From positions 5,910,001-5,974,000 of the forward strand of contig NZ_CP010945.1 of assembly GCF_000293885.2 (NCBI RefSeq): 64,000 bases of DNA, in the 5' to 3' direction. This document shows positions 25,912 to 35,025 of the stretch, piece after piece. The notes under the pieces are model-generated. The model had not been told where the DNA came from and did not search any database. It saw only the letters and a list, made by a program, of their open reading frames with translations. The stretch's first letter is position 1, and every line of letters begins with the position of its first letter. The position numbers and the translations under genes were made by a program. Source of the DNA: Pseudomonas fluorescens NCIMB 11764 (GTDB taxonomy: Bacteria; Pseudomonadota; Gammaproteobacteria; Pseudomonadales; Pseudomonadaceae).

Positions 25912-27033
25912 ATGACCAGCATGCCCAGCCTTGAACCCGACGTCGCTGTTGCGGTGAACACGCACAAGCCTCCCCTGCTCAAGCGCCTGATCCTGCTGAC
26001 GCTGGCCATTGCTGTCCTGGTATTTGCAGGCCTTTACGCCGCCCACTGGTGGACCGCCGGGCGTTTCATCGAAGAAACCGACGATGCCTACATTGGCGGC
26101 GACGTGACCGTGATCGGGCCGAAGGTCGCGGGTTACATCGAAGAAGTGCTGGTCACCGACAACCAGAAAGTGCAGGCCGGCGACGTGCTGATCCGCCTCG
26201 ATTCCCGTGACTACCGCGCCCACCTGGCCAAGGCCGAAGGCGCGGTTGCCGCCGAAGAAGCCTTGCTCGCCAACCTCGACGCCACCGAACAACTGCAACA
26301 GGCGGTGATCGGCCAGGCCCGCGCCGGGATTGCTGCCACGGGCGCCGAAACGGCCCGCTCCCGGGATGACGACGCGCGCTACAAAAAACTGGTCGGCAGC
26401 AACGCTGTCTCGGTAGAAAGCGCCCAACGCGCCAACGCCACCTTCAAGACCGCCCAGGCACTCAGTGCCCGGGCCCAGGCCGAACTTCTGGCCGCGCAAC
26501 GCCAACTGAATGTAATCGCCACGCAGAAACAACAAGCCCGTGCCGCGCTGATGCAGGCCCGCGCCGAGCGTGACCTGGCGCAGTTGAATGTCGGTTACAC
26601 CGAACTGCGCGCGCCCATCGACGGCGTGATCGGCAACCGCCGGGCGCGGGTCGGCGCGTATGCACAGGCCGGTTCGCAACAGTTGTCGGTGGTGCCGGCG
26701 AGCGGGCTGTGGGTCGATGCCAACTTCAAGGAAGACCAACTGGCACACATGACGCCGGGTCAACGGGTGGTCATTCATGCCGATGTGCTCTCGGGTCAGG
26801 TATTCCACGGTCATCTGGACAGTCTCGCGCCAGCCAGTGGCTCGCAATTCAGTGTGTTGCCTCCGGAAAACGCCACCGGCAACTTCACCAAGATCGTGCA
26901 ACGGGTGCCGGTGCGGATCGTGCTCGACCCGGCCGATGGCGTGCTCGGTCATCTGCGTCCGGGCCTGTCGGTCACTGCTGAAGTGGACACGCGCAAGGAG
27001 CCTGAAACCCCTGCCGTGGCCCGCGCACCATGA
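25912..27033 (+). CDS. EmrA-like HlyD-family efflux adaptor
   Basis: 373-aa membrane-fusion protein. A short cytoplasmic N-terminus is followed by one membrane helix at about 22-43 (LIILLTL-like stretch RLILLTLAIAVLVFAGLYAA). The periplasmic part begins TDDAYIGGDVTVIGPKVAGY, typical of EmrA, then a lipoyl-like half, a coiled-coil (residues ~105-205) and the second half YTELRAPIDGVIGNRRARVG. It would link the inner-membrane pump encoded by the next gene to an outer-membrane channel, which is not encoded here. GTAATCCTCC precedes the ATG. Its stop overlaps the next start (ATGA). Confidence 0.9.
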   Translation: MTSMPSLEPDVAVAVNTHKPPLLKRLILLTLAIAVLVFAGLYAAHWWTAGRFIEETDDAYIGGDVTVIGPKVAGYIEEVLVTDNQKVQAGDVLIRLDSRDYRAHLAKAEGAVAAEEALLANLDATEQLQQAVIGQARAGIAATGAETARSRDDDARYKKLVGSNAVSVESAQRANATFKTAQALSARAQAELLAAQRQLNVIATQKQQARAALMQARAERDLAQLNVGYTELRAPIDGVIGNRRARVGAYAQAGSQQLSVVPASGLWVDANFKEDQLAHMTPGQRVVIHADVLSGQVFHGHLDSLAPASGSQFSVLPPENATGNFTKIVQRVPVRIVLDPADGVLGHLRPGLSVTAEVDTRKEPETPAVARAP

Positions 27034-28622
27034 GCCGCGCCCTCGCCGCCCCTGCGCAACCGTTCAACGCCGCCAGCATGGCGACGGCAACCAAGGTGTT
27101 GGCCTTCGCCAGCATGTGCATTGGCATGTTCATTGCGCTGCTGGATATCCAGATCGTCTCCGCGTCATTGCGCGATATCGGCGGCGGACTGTCGGCGGGC
27201 ACCGACGAAACGGCGTGGGTGCAGACCAGTTACCTGATCGCCGAAATCATCGTGATTCCACTGTCCGGCTGGCTCTCGCGCGTGTTCTCGACACGCTGGC
27301 TGTTCTGCGCTTCCGCGGTGGGTTTCACCCTGGCCAGCCTGCTCTGCGGCGCGGCCTGGAATATCCAGAGCATGATCGCCTTCCGCGCGTTGCAAGGTTT
27401 TCTGGGCGGCTCGATGATCCCGCTGGTGTTTACCACGGCGTTCTTTTTCTTCACTGGCAAACAACGGGTGATCGCCGCCGCGACCATCGGTGCGGTGGCG
27501 TCATTGGCGCCGACATTGGGCCCGGTGATCGGCGGCTGGATCACCGACATTTCGTCCTGGCACTGGCTGTTCTACATCAACCTGGTGCCGGGGATTTTCG
27601 TCGCGGTGGCGGTGCCGATGCTGGTGAAGATCGATCAGCCGGAACTGTCGCTGCTCAAGGGCGCCGACTATCTGAGCATGGTGTTCCTGGCGCTGTTCCT
27701 TGGTTGCCTTGAATACACCCTCGAAGAAGGCCCGCGCTGGAACTGGTTCAGTGACCGCACGATTCTGACCACCGCATGGATCAGTGGCCTGGCCGGTCTG
27801 GCGTTCATTGGTCGAACCTTGCACGTGGCCAATCCGATCGTCGATTTACGCGCCCTCAAAGACCGTAACTTTGCCCTCGGCTGCTTCTTCTCATTCGTCA
27901 CCGGGATCGGCCTGTTCGCCACGATTTACCTGACGCCGCTGTTTCTCGGCCGGGTGCGTGGCTACGGCGCGCTGGACATTGGTCTGGCGGTTTTCTCCAC
28001 CGGGGTGTTCCAGATCATGGCGATTCCGCTGTACGCCTTTCTGGCCAACCGCATCGATCTGCGCTGGATCATGATGACCGGCCTCGGGTTGTTTGCGTTA
28101 TCGATGTGGGACTTCAGCCCGATCACCCATGACTGGGGGGCGAAAGAATTGATGTTGCCGCAAGCCCTGCGCGGGATTGCCCAGCAACTGGCAGTACCGC
28201 CCGCAGTCACCCTGACACTCGGTGGACTGGCGCCGGCCCGGCTCAAACACGCTTCAGGACTGTTCAACCTGATGCGCAACCTCGGCGGCGCCATTGGCAT
28301 CGCCGCGTGTGCAACCATCCTCAATGACCGGACCAACCTGCATTTCACCCGCCTGGCGGAAAACCTCAACAGCACCAACGAGGCACTGAATCAGTGGCTG
28401 TCCCAGGTCGGCAACAACTTCGCCACCCTCGGCCAGAACGGTGACGTGGGTGTCACCGCCAGCCTGCACCAGTTATGGCAGCTGACCTACCGCGAAGCGC
28501 AGACGCAAACCTACGGCGACGCGTTCCTGATGATCGGCGCTTGCTTCGTCATCGCCACGGCGATGGTGCCCTTGATGCGCAAGGTGCAACCACCGGCCGC
28601 GCCGTCAGCGGACGCTCATTGA
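27030..28622 (+). CDS. EmrB/QacA-type MFS drug transporter (DHA2)
   Basis: 530-aa inner-membrane proton-driven exporter with about 14 membrane helices. Visible family parts: MCIGMFIALLDIQIVSASL (motif D1 region), ETAWVQTSYLIAEIIVIPLS, GWLSRVFSTRW (motif A loop), LQGFLGGSMIPLVFTTAFFF, ATIGAVASLAPTLGPVIGGW (motif C). It works with the EmrA-like adaptor encoded just upstream, with overlapping ATGA. Substrate cannot be told. Placement beside the paa cluster may be chance, though aromatic-compound export is possible. Confidence 0.92.
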   Translation: MSRALAAPAQPFNAASMATATKVLAFASMCIGMFIALLDIQIVSASLRDIGGGLSAGTDETAWVQTSYLIAEIIVIPLSGWLSRVFSTRWLFCASAVGFTLASLLCGAAWNIQSMIAFRALQGFLGGSMIPLVFTTAFFFFTGKQRVIAAATIGAVASLAPTLGPVIGGWITDISSWHWLFYINLVPGIFVAVAVPMLVKIDQPELSLLKGADYLSMVFLALFLGCLEYTLEEGPRWNWFSDRTILTTAWISGLAGLAFIGRTLHVANPIVDLRALKDRNFALGCFFSFVTGIGLFATIYLTPLFLGRVRGYGALDIGLAVFSTGVFQIMAIPLYAFLANRIDLRWIMMTGLGLFALSMWDFSPITHDWGAKELMLPQALRGIAQQLAVPPAVTLTLGGLAPARLKHASGLFNLMRNLGGAIGIAACATILNDRTNLHFTRLAENLNSTNEALNQWLSQVGNNFATLGQNGDVGVTASLHQLWQLTYREAQTQTYGDAFLMIGACFVIATAMVPLMRKVQPPAAPSADAH

Positions 28623-29063
28623 TCAGGCTTGAGGCGTCTTGCGGAAACCGACAGCCAGGCGATTCCAGCTGTTGATGGTGGAAATCGCCACGGTCAGGTC
28701 GACCATTTCCTTGGGGCTGAACTGCGACGCAACCACTTCGTAATCTTCGTCCGGGGCGTGGGTCAGGCTCAGTTGGGTCAAGGATTCGGTCCAGAGCAGC
28801 GCCGCGCGTTCGCGATCGGTGAAGAACGGCGCCTCGCGCCAGGCCGTCACGGCGAACAGGCGACGTGGGGTTTCCCCGCCCTTGATCGCATCGGCGGTGT
28901 GCATGTCGATGCAGAAGGCGCAGCCGTTGATCTGCGACGCACGCAGCTTGACCAGTTCGATCAGGTTCTTTTCCAACGGCAGCTTCGATACAGCGGTTTC
29001 CAGGGCAATCATGGCTTTCAGTGCATCAGGGGAAGCGGTGTAGAAATCGGTACGAGCTTTCAT
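28623..29063 (-). CDS. Carboxymuconolactone decarboxylase / AhpD-like protein
   Basis: 146-aa all-helical protein of the CMD family. KLRASQINGCAFCIDMHTADA carries the C-x2-C-x3-H motif (residues ~51-58) that in AhpD-type members acts in peroxide or thiol chemistry. ATG at 29063 (MKARTDFYTASPDA) follows GGAGCC; an in-frame start 18 bp earlier lacks a ribosome site. It is convergent with emrB, with the two stop codons adjoining. Oxidative-stress protection is the usual guess; the substrate is unknown. Confidence 0.88.
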   Translation of the reverse strand: MKARTDFYTASPDALKAMIALETAVSKLPLEKNLIELVKLRASQINGCAFCIDMHTADAIKGGETPRRLFAVTAWREAPFFTDRERAALLWTESLTQLSLTHAPDEDYEVVASQFSPKEMVDLTVAISTINSWNRLAVGFRKTPQA

Positions 29064-29322
29064 GTCGGGCTCCAGGAGCAAGTGAGGGTGGAGCTACGTT
29101 AATCCCGCAGGCCGCCTGCTCAAATAGCCAATATTCCAGAAGTCGAGGAGGCCACCGGCCTGGCCACCGCAGGCTGCGCCTACAAATAAGCAGCGTTCGC
29201 TCAACTCCCATAAAAAATAAAGTCTGTCAGGCTGATTGCCAGCACTCGGTCCACGCCACTAGAATGCGATCAATTCTTAATTGCAATCAGGCCCGGACGC
29301 CCGAAACGAGTATCTGCCCCCC

Positions 29323-29829
29323 ATGTCGTCAGCCGACCAGCCTTCGAACCAGCACATCCACACCCTCTACAGCGAACACCACGGTTGGCTTCAGGGATGG
29401 CTGCATCGAAAACTCGGTAACCGCTGCGACGCGGCCGACCTGGCCCACGATACCTTCCTGCGCCTGTTGACCCGACAAGCCGTCAAACCCTTTGGGAGCG
29501 AGCCTCGTGCCTTGCTGACGCACATCGCCAAGGGACTGGTGATTGACCGCTGGCGACGCCAGGACATCGAGCGCGCCTATCTGGAAACCATCGCTCAACT
29601 GCCGGTTGCCGAAGTGCCGTCGCCGGAAACCCGCCTGCTGATTCTCGAAACCCTGATGCGCATCGAAGCGCTGTTGCGCGAATTGCCGGCGATCACTCGC
29701 GAGACCTTTATGCTGTCGCAGATCGAGGGGTTGACCTATGTGCAGATCGCCTCACGCCTGAGTGTGTCGCTGATCACCGTCAAACGGCACATGCGTGCCG
29801 CGTTCATTGCCTGCCTGAGTGTCGCCTGA
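29323..29829 (+). CDS. ECF sigma factor, FecI family (second system)
   Basis: 168-aa ECF sigma factor. Region 2: HIHTLYSEHHGWLQGWLHRKLGNRCDAADLAHDTFLRLL; then RALLTHIAKGLVIDRWRRQDIE; region 4: LLRELPAITRETFMLSQIEGLTYVQIASRLSVSLITVKRHM (quoted by parts). The motif set resembles FpvI/FiuI-type factors that serve one TonB receptor. The ATG at 29323 (MSSADQPSN) is preferred to the TTG at 29281. Its stop overlaps the start of the next gene, an anti-sigma factor, and a TonB receptor follows, so the three genes form a transenvelope signalling unit. Confidence 0.92.
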   Translation: MSSADQPSNQHIHTLYSEHHGWLQGWLHRKLGNRCDAADLAHDTFLRLLTRQAVKPFGSEPRALLTHIAKGLVIDRWRRQDIERAYLETIAQLPVAEVPSPETRLLILETLMRIEALLRELPAITRETFMLSQIEGLTYVQIASRLSVSLITVKRHMRAAFIACLSVA

Positions 29830-30788
29830 TGAATTCGACGATGATCAACCCGCAGATTCTCGGCGAAGCCGCCGACTGGCTGGTGCAGTTGCATTCAGGG
29901 ACCGCAACGCCGTCCGACCATCAGGCCATTGCCCATTGGCGCAGCCGCAGTGCCGAGCATGCCCAGGCCTGGCTGCGGGCCGAAGCGCTGCTCGGCGAGT
30001 TTCGCAACGTTCCGGCCAATCTCGCCATCCAGACCCTGCAACGGGCTTCACGCAAAGAAGGCCTCAGCCGTCGCCAGACCCTCACGCGCGTGGGCTTGTT
30101 CCTGATGGCCGGCCCCTTGGGCTTCGCCTCGCAACATATGCCCTGGCAGCAATGGACGGCCGATCAGCGGACCGCCGTGGGCGAACAGAAACGCCTGCAA
30201 TTGCCTGACGGCAGCGAGGTGCTGCTCAACACGGAAAGTGCCGTCAACATTGCCTTCAACGGGCTTGAGCGGCGCGTCATGTTGCTGGATGGCGAAGCGT
30301 TGATCAGCGCCGCGAGGGATTCAGGTGCACGGCCGTTTATCGTGGAAACCCCGCAATGCATAACCCGCGCGTCGGGTGCCCGGTTTTGCGTGCGGATCCA
30401 TGGTTCGCGCAGCCAGGTGTCCGTGCTCGAAGGGCTCGTGGAGGTCACGCCGCTGTTGGTTTCACAGAGCGCCACCCTCAAGGCTGGTGAACGCCAGAGC
30501 TTCAGGCTCGACCGGTTCGACCCGGTGGAACGTTTCGACACCAGCGCCCTGGCCTGGGACAAGGGCATGTTGCTGGCGAACAATATGCGCCTGGATGAAT
30601 TGCTTGGTGAGTTGAGTCGCTACCGTCCCGGCGTGTTGCGCTGCCATGCGGATGTCGCCGGGCTGCGGGTGTCGGGCGCGTTCTCCCTGCGTGACACTGA
30701 CGCCAGCCTGCGTCTGCTCAGCGATACGCTGCCGCTGAAAATCAGCAGCCTGACCCACTATTGGTTGTCGGTCGAACCGCGGGTCTGA
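29829..30788 (+). CDS. FecR-type anti-sigma factor (second system)
   Basis: 319-aa regulator. N-terminal DUF4880-like segment (EAADWLVQLHSGTATPSDHQ, HWRSRSAEHAQAWLRAEALL), a membrane segment at about 83-104 (TRVGLFLMAGPLGFASQHM, weakly hydrophobic and preceded by RRQ), and a periplasmic FecR domain (KRLQLPDGSEVLLNTESAVN, RRVMLLDGEALISA, FIVETPQCITRASGARFCVR). The RRQTLTRVGLF stretch looks partly like a twin-arginine motif, as in several FecR proteins. ATG at 29829 overlaps the sigma-factor stop by one base. Confidence 0.9.
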   Translation: MNSTMINPQILGEAADWLVQLHSGTATPSDHQAIAHWRSRSAEHAQAWLRAEALLGEFRNVPANLAIQTLQRASRKEGLSRRQTLTRVGLFLMAGPLGFASQHMPWQQWTADQRTAVGEQKRLQLPDGSEVLLNTESAVNIAFNGLERRVMLLDGEALISAARDSGARPFIVETPQCITRASGARFCVRIHGSRSQVSVLEGLVEVTPLLVSQSATLKAGERQSFRLDRFDPVERFDTSALAWDKGMLLANNMRLDELLGELSRYRPGVLRCHADVAGLRVSGAFSLRDTDASLRLLSDTLPLKISSLTHYWLSVEPRV

Positions 30789-30889
30789 AGGCACCGCCAT
30801 TTTCTTTCACTGCTCCCTGATACCTTTCCGCGTTTCGTTCGGTGTGTGGATAGACCCTTTCAATTCCACGCGCTCGACAGGAACGCCGA

Positions 30890-33319
30890 ATGACTTCAAC
30901 GCCATTGCACCGCCCCGCCGATTTCCCGCTCAAGGCCCTGAGCCTGAGCATTGCCCTGGCCTTTAGCGCGTTGATGCCCGTGTCCAGCCAGGCCGCCGAC
31001 GCCATCCATGAAAATACCAGCCGCAACGTCAACATCGGACCGGGGTTGCTCAGTCAGACGCTGGCGCAATTCGCCGTGGCGACCGGGGTGCCGCTGTCGT
31101 TCGATCCGGCACAACTGGGCGATCGCCAGAGTCCGGGATTGCAGGGCAACTACAGCGTGCAATCGGGCTTCGCGCAATTGCTTGAGGGCAGTGGTTTCGA
31201 GCTGATCAGCACGGGCGGGAACGGTTACACCGTGGCGCCGCGAATCGCCATCGACGGCGCGCTGGAACTGGGCGCTACCAACGTCAGCGCCATGAGCGAC
31301 GACAACGCTGACACCTACGGCGGCGGCCAGGTCGCCAGGGTGGCGCAGGTCGGCATGCTCGGTAATCAGGCCGTGAAAGACTTGCCCTTCAGCGTCACCA
31401 GTTACACCGCCAGGACCATCGCCGACCAGCAAGCGCAGACCGTGGGCGATGTGTTGCTCAATGATGCCTCGGTGCGCCAGTCCGCCGGGTTTGGCAACTT
31501 CTCCCAGGTGTTCATGATCCGCGGTTTGCCGCTGCTGTCCGATGACATTTCCTATAACGGTCTTTACGGCATCTTGCCCCGGCAGATCATCGCCACCGAA
31601 GCCCTTGAACGGGTCGAGTTGTTCAAAGGACCGAATGCTTTCGTGAATGGTGTCACGCCCAGCGGCAGCGGGATTGGCGGTGGCGTCAACCTGCAACCCA
31701 AACGCGCCAGCGATGTGCCGACCCGCAGCGTCACCCTCGATTACAGTGACGATGGCCGAGTGGGTGGGCATCTGGACCTGGGCCGGCGCTTTGGCGAAGA
31801 CAACCGCTTCGGAGCCCGGGTCAACCTGCTGCAACGCGAAGGCGCCACCGCCGTCGATGACGAAGACCGTCGCTCGTCGCTGATCAGCGTCGGCCTGGAC
31901 TATCGCGGCGATCGCCTGCGTGTGTCCACGGACCTGGGCTACCAGAAACAGGTGATCAATCAAGGTCGTTCGGTGGTGTACGTCGACTCGTCCTTGCAGA
32001 AAGCGCCCAAGGTACCGGACGCCAACGCCGGTTATGCGCAGAGCTGGAGCTATTCGCAACTGGAGGACACCTTCGGCATGGCCCGCGCCGAATACGACCT
32101 CAGCGACAGCTGGACAGCCTACGTCTCCGGTGGCGCCAAACACACCCGGGAAAACGGCGTGTATTCATCGCTGACCGTCACCGACCTCAACGGCAATGCC
32201 CGGGGCGGCATGCTGTACTCGCCACACGACGAGGACAACAAAAGCCTGATGACCGGCCTCAACGGCCACTTGTACACGGGGTCGATCAGTCATCAATTGA
32301 ACCTGGGCCTCGCGGGTATCTGGGGCCAGCAACGCTCGGCGTTCGAAACCATAGGTGCCGCCAGGCGCTACAGCACCAACCTCTACGACGTCACCGATAA
32401 ACCGCGCCCAAGCCCCACATCGTTCGCCAGCGACATTCACGATCCGCGCATCGTCGGAAAGAACACCCTGCGCAGCGCGGCGGTGTCCGACACCCTGGGC
32501 TTCATCGACGATCGCGTCTTGCTCACCCTAGGCCTACGGCGCCAGACACTGAACGTCGACGGCTGGAACACCACCACCGGCGCGCGCACTTCAAGCTATG
32601 AAGAGTCGATCACCACGCCGGTCTATGGGCTGGTGATCAAGCCGTGGGAACACGTTTCGTTTTATGCCAACCGCATCGAAGGCCTGGCCAAGGGCCCGAC
32701 GCCGCCGACCACCGCACTCAACCGCGACGAAACCTTCGCCCCGGTGCGCAGCAAGCAAATCGAAGCCGGCGTGCGCCTGGACATGGACACTTATGGCGCG
32801 AGCCTGGGCGTGTACCGCATCGAACAGCCCTCGAGCTACACCCAGAACGGCCTCTTTCGGGTCGACGGCCAGCAGCAAAACAAAGGCGTGGAATTGAACA
32901 TATACGGCGAACCGCTCGACGGTCTGCGCCTGCTGAGCGGTGCGACGCTGATGAAGACCGTGATCGAAGGCAGCACCAACGGTATCAACGACGGCAACCG
33001 CGCGGTCGGCGTGCCACGCTTTCAACTCAACGTCGGGGCCGACTGGGACGTGCCGGGAATCGAAGGCGCGGCGCTCAGTGCACGGATGTTGCGCACGGGT
33101 GGGCAATACCTGAATGCTGCCAACACTCAGAGCATTCCAGCGTGGAACCGCTTTGATGTCGGGTCGCGGTATGCGTTCAGGCTAGATGAGAAGGAAATCA
33201 CCTTGCGCGCCAACCTGGAGAACGTGGCGAACAAGGCGTATTGGGCGTCGGCAAACGGTGGGTATCTGACGCAGGGGACACCCAGGACGTTGAAGGTGTC
33301 GGCGACGGTGGATTTCTGA
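30890..33319 (+). CDS. TonB-dependent siderophore receptor with STN domain
   Basis: 809-aa outer-membrane receptor. Signal peptide (LKALSLSIALAFSALMPVSSQA), STN signalling domain (~45-115: LSQTLAQFAVATGVPLSFDP, GFAQLLEGSGFEL), plug (KDLPFSVTSYTARTIADQQA, VFMIRGLPLLSDDISYNGLYG, ERVELFKGPNAFVNGVTP, GSGIGGGVNLQPKRA) and a 22-strand barrel ending TLKVSATVDF with terminal Phe. The STN domain and the sigma/anti-sigma genes just upstream indicate a ligand-sensing receptor. The plug resembles hydroxamate/ferrichrome-type receptors (FcuA/FhuA-like), but the ligand cannot be fixed from sequence. Starts 101 bp after the anti-sigma gene. Confidence 0.92.
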   Translation: MTSTPLHRPADFPLKALSLSIALAFSALMPVSSQAADAIHENTSRNVNIGPGLLSQTLAQFAVATGVPLSFDPAQLGDRQSPGLQGNYSVQSGFAQLLEGSGFELISTGGNGYTVAPRIAIDGALELGATNVSAMSDDNADTYGGGQVARVAQVGMLGNQAVKDLPFSVTSYTARTIADQQAQTVGDVLLNDASVRQSAGFGNFSQVFMIRGLPLLSDDISYNGLYGILPRQIIATEALERVELFKGPNAFVNGVTPSGSGIGGGVNLQPKRASDVPTRSVTLDYSDDGRVGGHLDLGRRFGEDNRFGARVNLLQREGATAVDDEDRRSSLISVGLDYRGDRLRVSTDLGYQKQVINQGRSVVYVDSSLQKAPKVPDANAGYAQSWSYSQLEDTFGMARAEYDLSDSWTAYVSGGAKHTRENGVYSSLTVTDLNGNARGGMLYSPHDEDNKSLMTGLNGHLYTGSISHQLNLGLAGIWGQQRSAFETIGAARRYSTNLYDVTDKPRPSPTSFASDIHDPRIVGKNTLRSAAVSDTLGFIDDRVLLTLGLRRQTLNVDGWNTTTGARTSSYEESITTPVYGLVIKPWEHVSFYANRIEGLAKGPTPPTTALNRDETFAPVRSKQIEAGVRLDMDTYGASLGVYRIEQPSSYTQNGLFRVDGQQQNKGVELNIYGEPLDGLRLLSGATLMKTVIEGSTNGINDGNRAVGVPRFQLNVGADWDVPGIEGAALSARMLRTGGQYLNAANTQSIPAWNRFDVGSRYAFRLDEKEITLRANLENVANKAYWASANGGYLTQGTPRTLKVSATVDF

Positions 33320-33348
33320 TCTGAGTCAGGCGGTGAACCTGCCGCCGC

Positions 33349-33439
33349 CATCGCGAGCAGGCTCCCACAGTTGATCTCCAGTGAACCGAAAATTTGCGTT
33401 CGACACAGATCCATTGTGGGAGCTGGCTTGTCGGCGATC
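33349..33439. repeat. REP pair between TonB receptor and MscS-like gene
   Basis: CCATCGCGAGCAGGCTCCCACAG (one arm, missing the usual CTCG portion) and TTGTGGGAGCTGGCTTGTCGGCGATCC (other arm). The two arms belong to different REP variants and pair only partly, so the pair looks decayed. It lies between convergent genes. Confidence 0.6.
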
Positions 33440-33467
33440 CGCGCAGCGCGCCATCCAGCACAGATCA

Positions 33468-34910
33468 CTAGGCCCGACTGCGCAACCACTGCAAAAACCC
33501 CTTCTTCGCCACCACCTTCGGTGCTTCCTGGGTCAACGTCTGCGCCTTGTGCAAACGGAAATCCAGCAGCGCCTTCATCGCTTCGCCGATGTCATGCCGC
33601 GCGTCCAGGCACGGTTTGAGGTAGTCCTTCTCGATCCGGTACAGGCTGCAAGCGGTCTTGGCACTGAAGTCCGCCGGCAGCGCCGTATCCGACAGGATCC
33701 CGCCCTCGCCGATCACTTCGCCCGGTCCCATGCGCCCGGATTCGAACTTGACCCCGGCACGGCTCAGCGTCACCGAGACCACGCCGGATTCGATGATGAA
33801 CAAATGATCGCTGACCTCCCCCGCCGGCAGGATCACCTCCCCCGGACGGAAGGTTTGCAGGGTCATGTGTTGTGCGAAAGTTTCTTTCTCTTCCTGACGC
33901 AACGTCGAGAATATCGCCGAGCTTTCCAGCAACGCCCGTGGCCGTGACAGCCCCGCCGGCGCATTCGATTCGACGCTGGACAAAAGGCTCACGCCCGATG
34001 CCTGCAAATGCCGGAACGCGAGGTCGAACAGCAGATTGCGCACCATGCGCTTCTGGTCCATCGAGACCACGAAGCCACTGATTTCGTACTCCACGCCGGT
34101 GGCGCTCGAGCCTTTGAGGGCCACGCACGGCGCCGGTTTGGCCAGCAGATATCGGCACCCCTCCATCGCCCGTTCCAGCGCATCGATCACTGTTTGCGGC
34201 CGCTCATGCGGGCTGAGTTGCAGACTGATCGATACACCGAAAATGTCACTCGGCCGGCTGAAGTTGATGATCTTGGCCTTGGCCGCCAGCGAGTTGGGAA
34301 TCACCGCCATGCTGCCCTGGGCGGTTTGCAGGCGCGTGGCACGCCAATCGATGTCGGTGACCCGACCTTCGGTGCCGTCGATGGAGATCCAGTCATCCAG
34401 TTGATAGGGTTTGGTGGTGTTGAGGACGATCCCCGAGAACACGTCGCTGAGGGTGCTTTGCAACGCCAGGCCGACGATGATCGCCAACGCACCGGAGGTC
34501 GCCAGCACGCCTTTGACCGGCAGGTCGAGCACGTAGGCCAGGGCCGCGATGATCGCGATCAGGAAAATCACCGCGCCGAGCAAATCCTGGAGCAAGCGCC
34601 CGGTGTGCCCGACGCGCTGCATCATCACCGCGCCAATCAACACCGTCAGGGTGCGCGCGCCGAACAGCCACCAGCCAATCTGCAAACCGGTCGCCGCCAG
34701 GTGCAGCGGCACATTGTCAGCCCAGGGCGCTGGCTCCAGCGGATTCAAACCCTCGTTGAACAGCAGCATGCTGAACAACGCGAAAATCACCAGCCGCACC
34801 ACCAGTTTCCAGTTGCTGCCGCCGGCACTGATCAGGCGCCACAATCCCAGGTCGATCAGGATCAGGATCAGGGCGCTGATCAACGGGTGATTGGTGAGCA
34901 GTGACAGCAT
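33468..34910 (-). CDS. MscS-family channel with cyclic-nucleotide-binding domain
   Basis: 480-aa membrane protein. About four or five N-terminal helices (ISALILILIDLGLWRLI, LVVRLVIFALFSMLLFNEGL, LLGAVIFLIAIIAALAYVLD) lead into the MscS pore and beta domain (GALAIIVGLALQSTLSDVFSG, KPYQLDDWISIDGTEGRVTDIDWRATRL). The C-terminal part (~340-450) is a cyclic-nucleotide-binding domain (FRPGEVILPAGEVSDHLFIIESGVVSV, GPGEVIGEGGILSDTALPADF). Such proteins may gate on a nucleotide signal rather than on tension. ATG at 34910 (MLSLLTNHPL) is chosen; the open frame extends upstream to the IS end. Neighbouring IS110 lies 84 bp upstream without disrupting it. Confidence 0.88.
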   Translation of the reverse strand: MLSLLTNHPLISALILILIDLGLWRLISAGGSNWKLVVRLVIFALFSMLLFNEGLNPLEPAPWADNVPLHLAATGLQIGWWLFGARTLTVLIGAVMMQRVGHTGRLLQDLLGAVIFLIAIIAALAYVLDLPVKGVLATSGALAIIVGLALQSTLSDVFSGIVLNTTKPYQLDDWISIDGTEGRVTDIDWRATRLQTAQGSMAVIPNSLAAKAKIINFSRPSDIFGVSISLQLSPHERPQTVIDALERAMEGCRYLLAKPAPCVALKGSSATGVEYEISGFVVSMDQKRMVRNLLFDLAFRHLQASGVSLLSSVESNAPAGLSRPRALLESSAIFSTLRQEEKETFAQHMTLQTFRPGEVILPAGEVSDHLFIIESGVVSVTLSRAGVKFESGRMGPGEVIGEGGILSDTALPADFSAKTACSLYRIEKDYLKPCLDARHDIGEAMKALLDFRLHKAQTLTQEAPKVVAKKGFLQWLRSRA

Positions 34911-34990
34911 CAAACGACTCCAGGCATGTACGGATGGGCACAGTGTAGGAGCAAACGCGGGCCAGTGAACAATACAAAAACCTGTGGGAG

Positions 34991-35025
34991 ATTCTATGTT
35001 TGGGGGGAACACCCAAACATAGAAT
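34991..35025. repeat. Subterminal hairpin at the IS110 3' end
   Basis: ATTCTATGTTTGGG (34991-35004) and CCCAAACATAGAAT (35012-35025) are perfect 14-bp inverted arms around a 7-bp spacer. It covers the last codons of the transposase and begins at the element boundary. Confidence 0.85.

Noticed and set aside
29081..29260. Possible regulatory RNA between the CMD-like gene and the second sigma gene
   Set aside because: Only a weak GGCCACCGGCCTGGCC hairpin is visible, without promoter or terminator.
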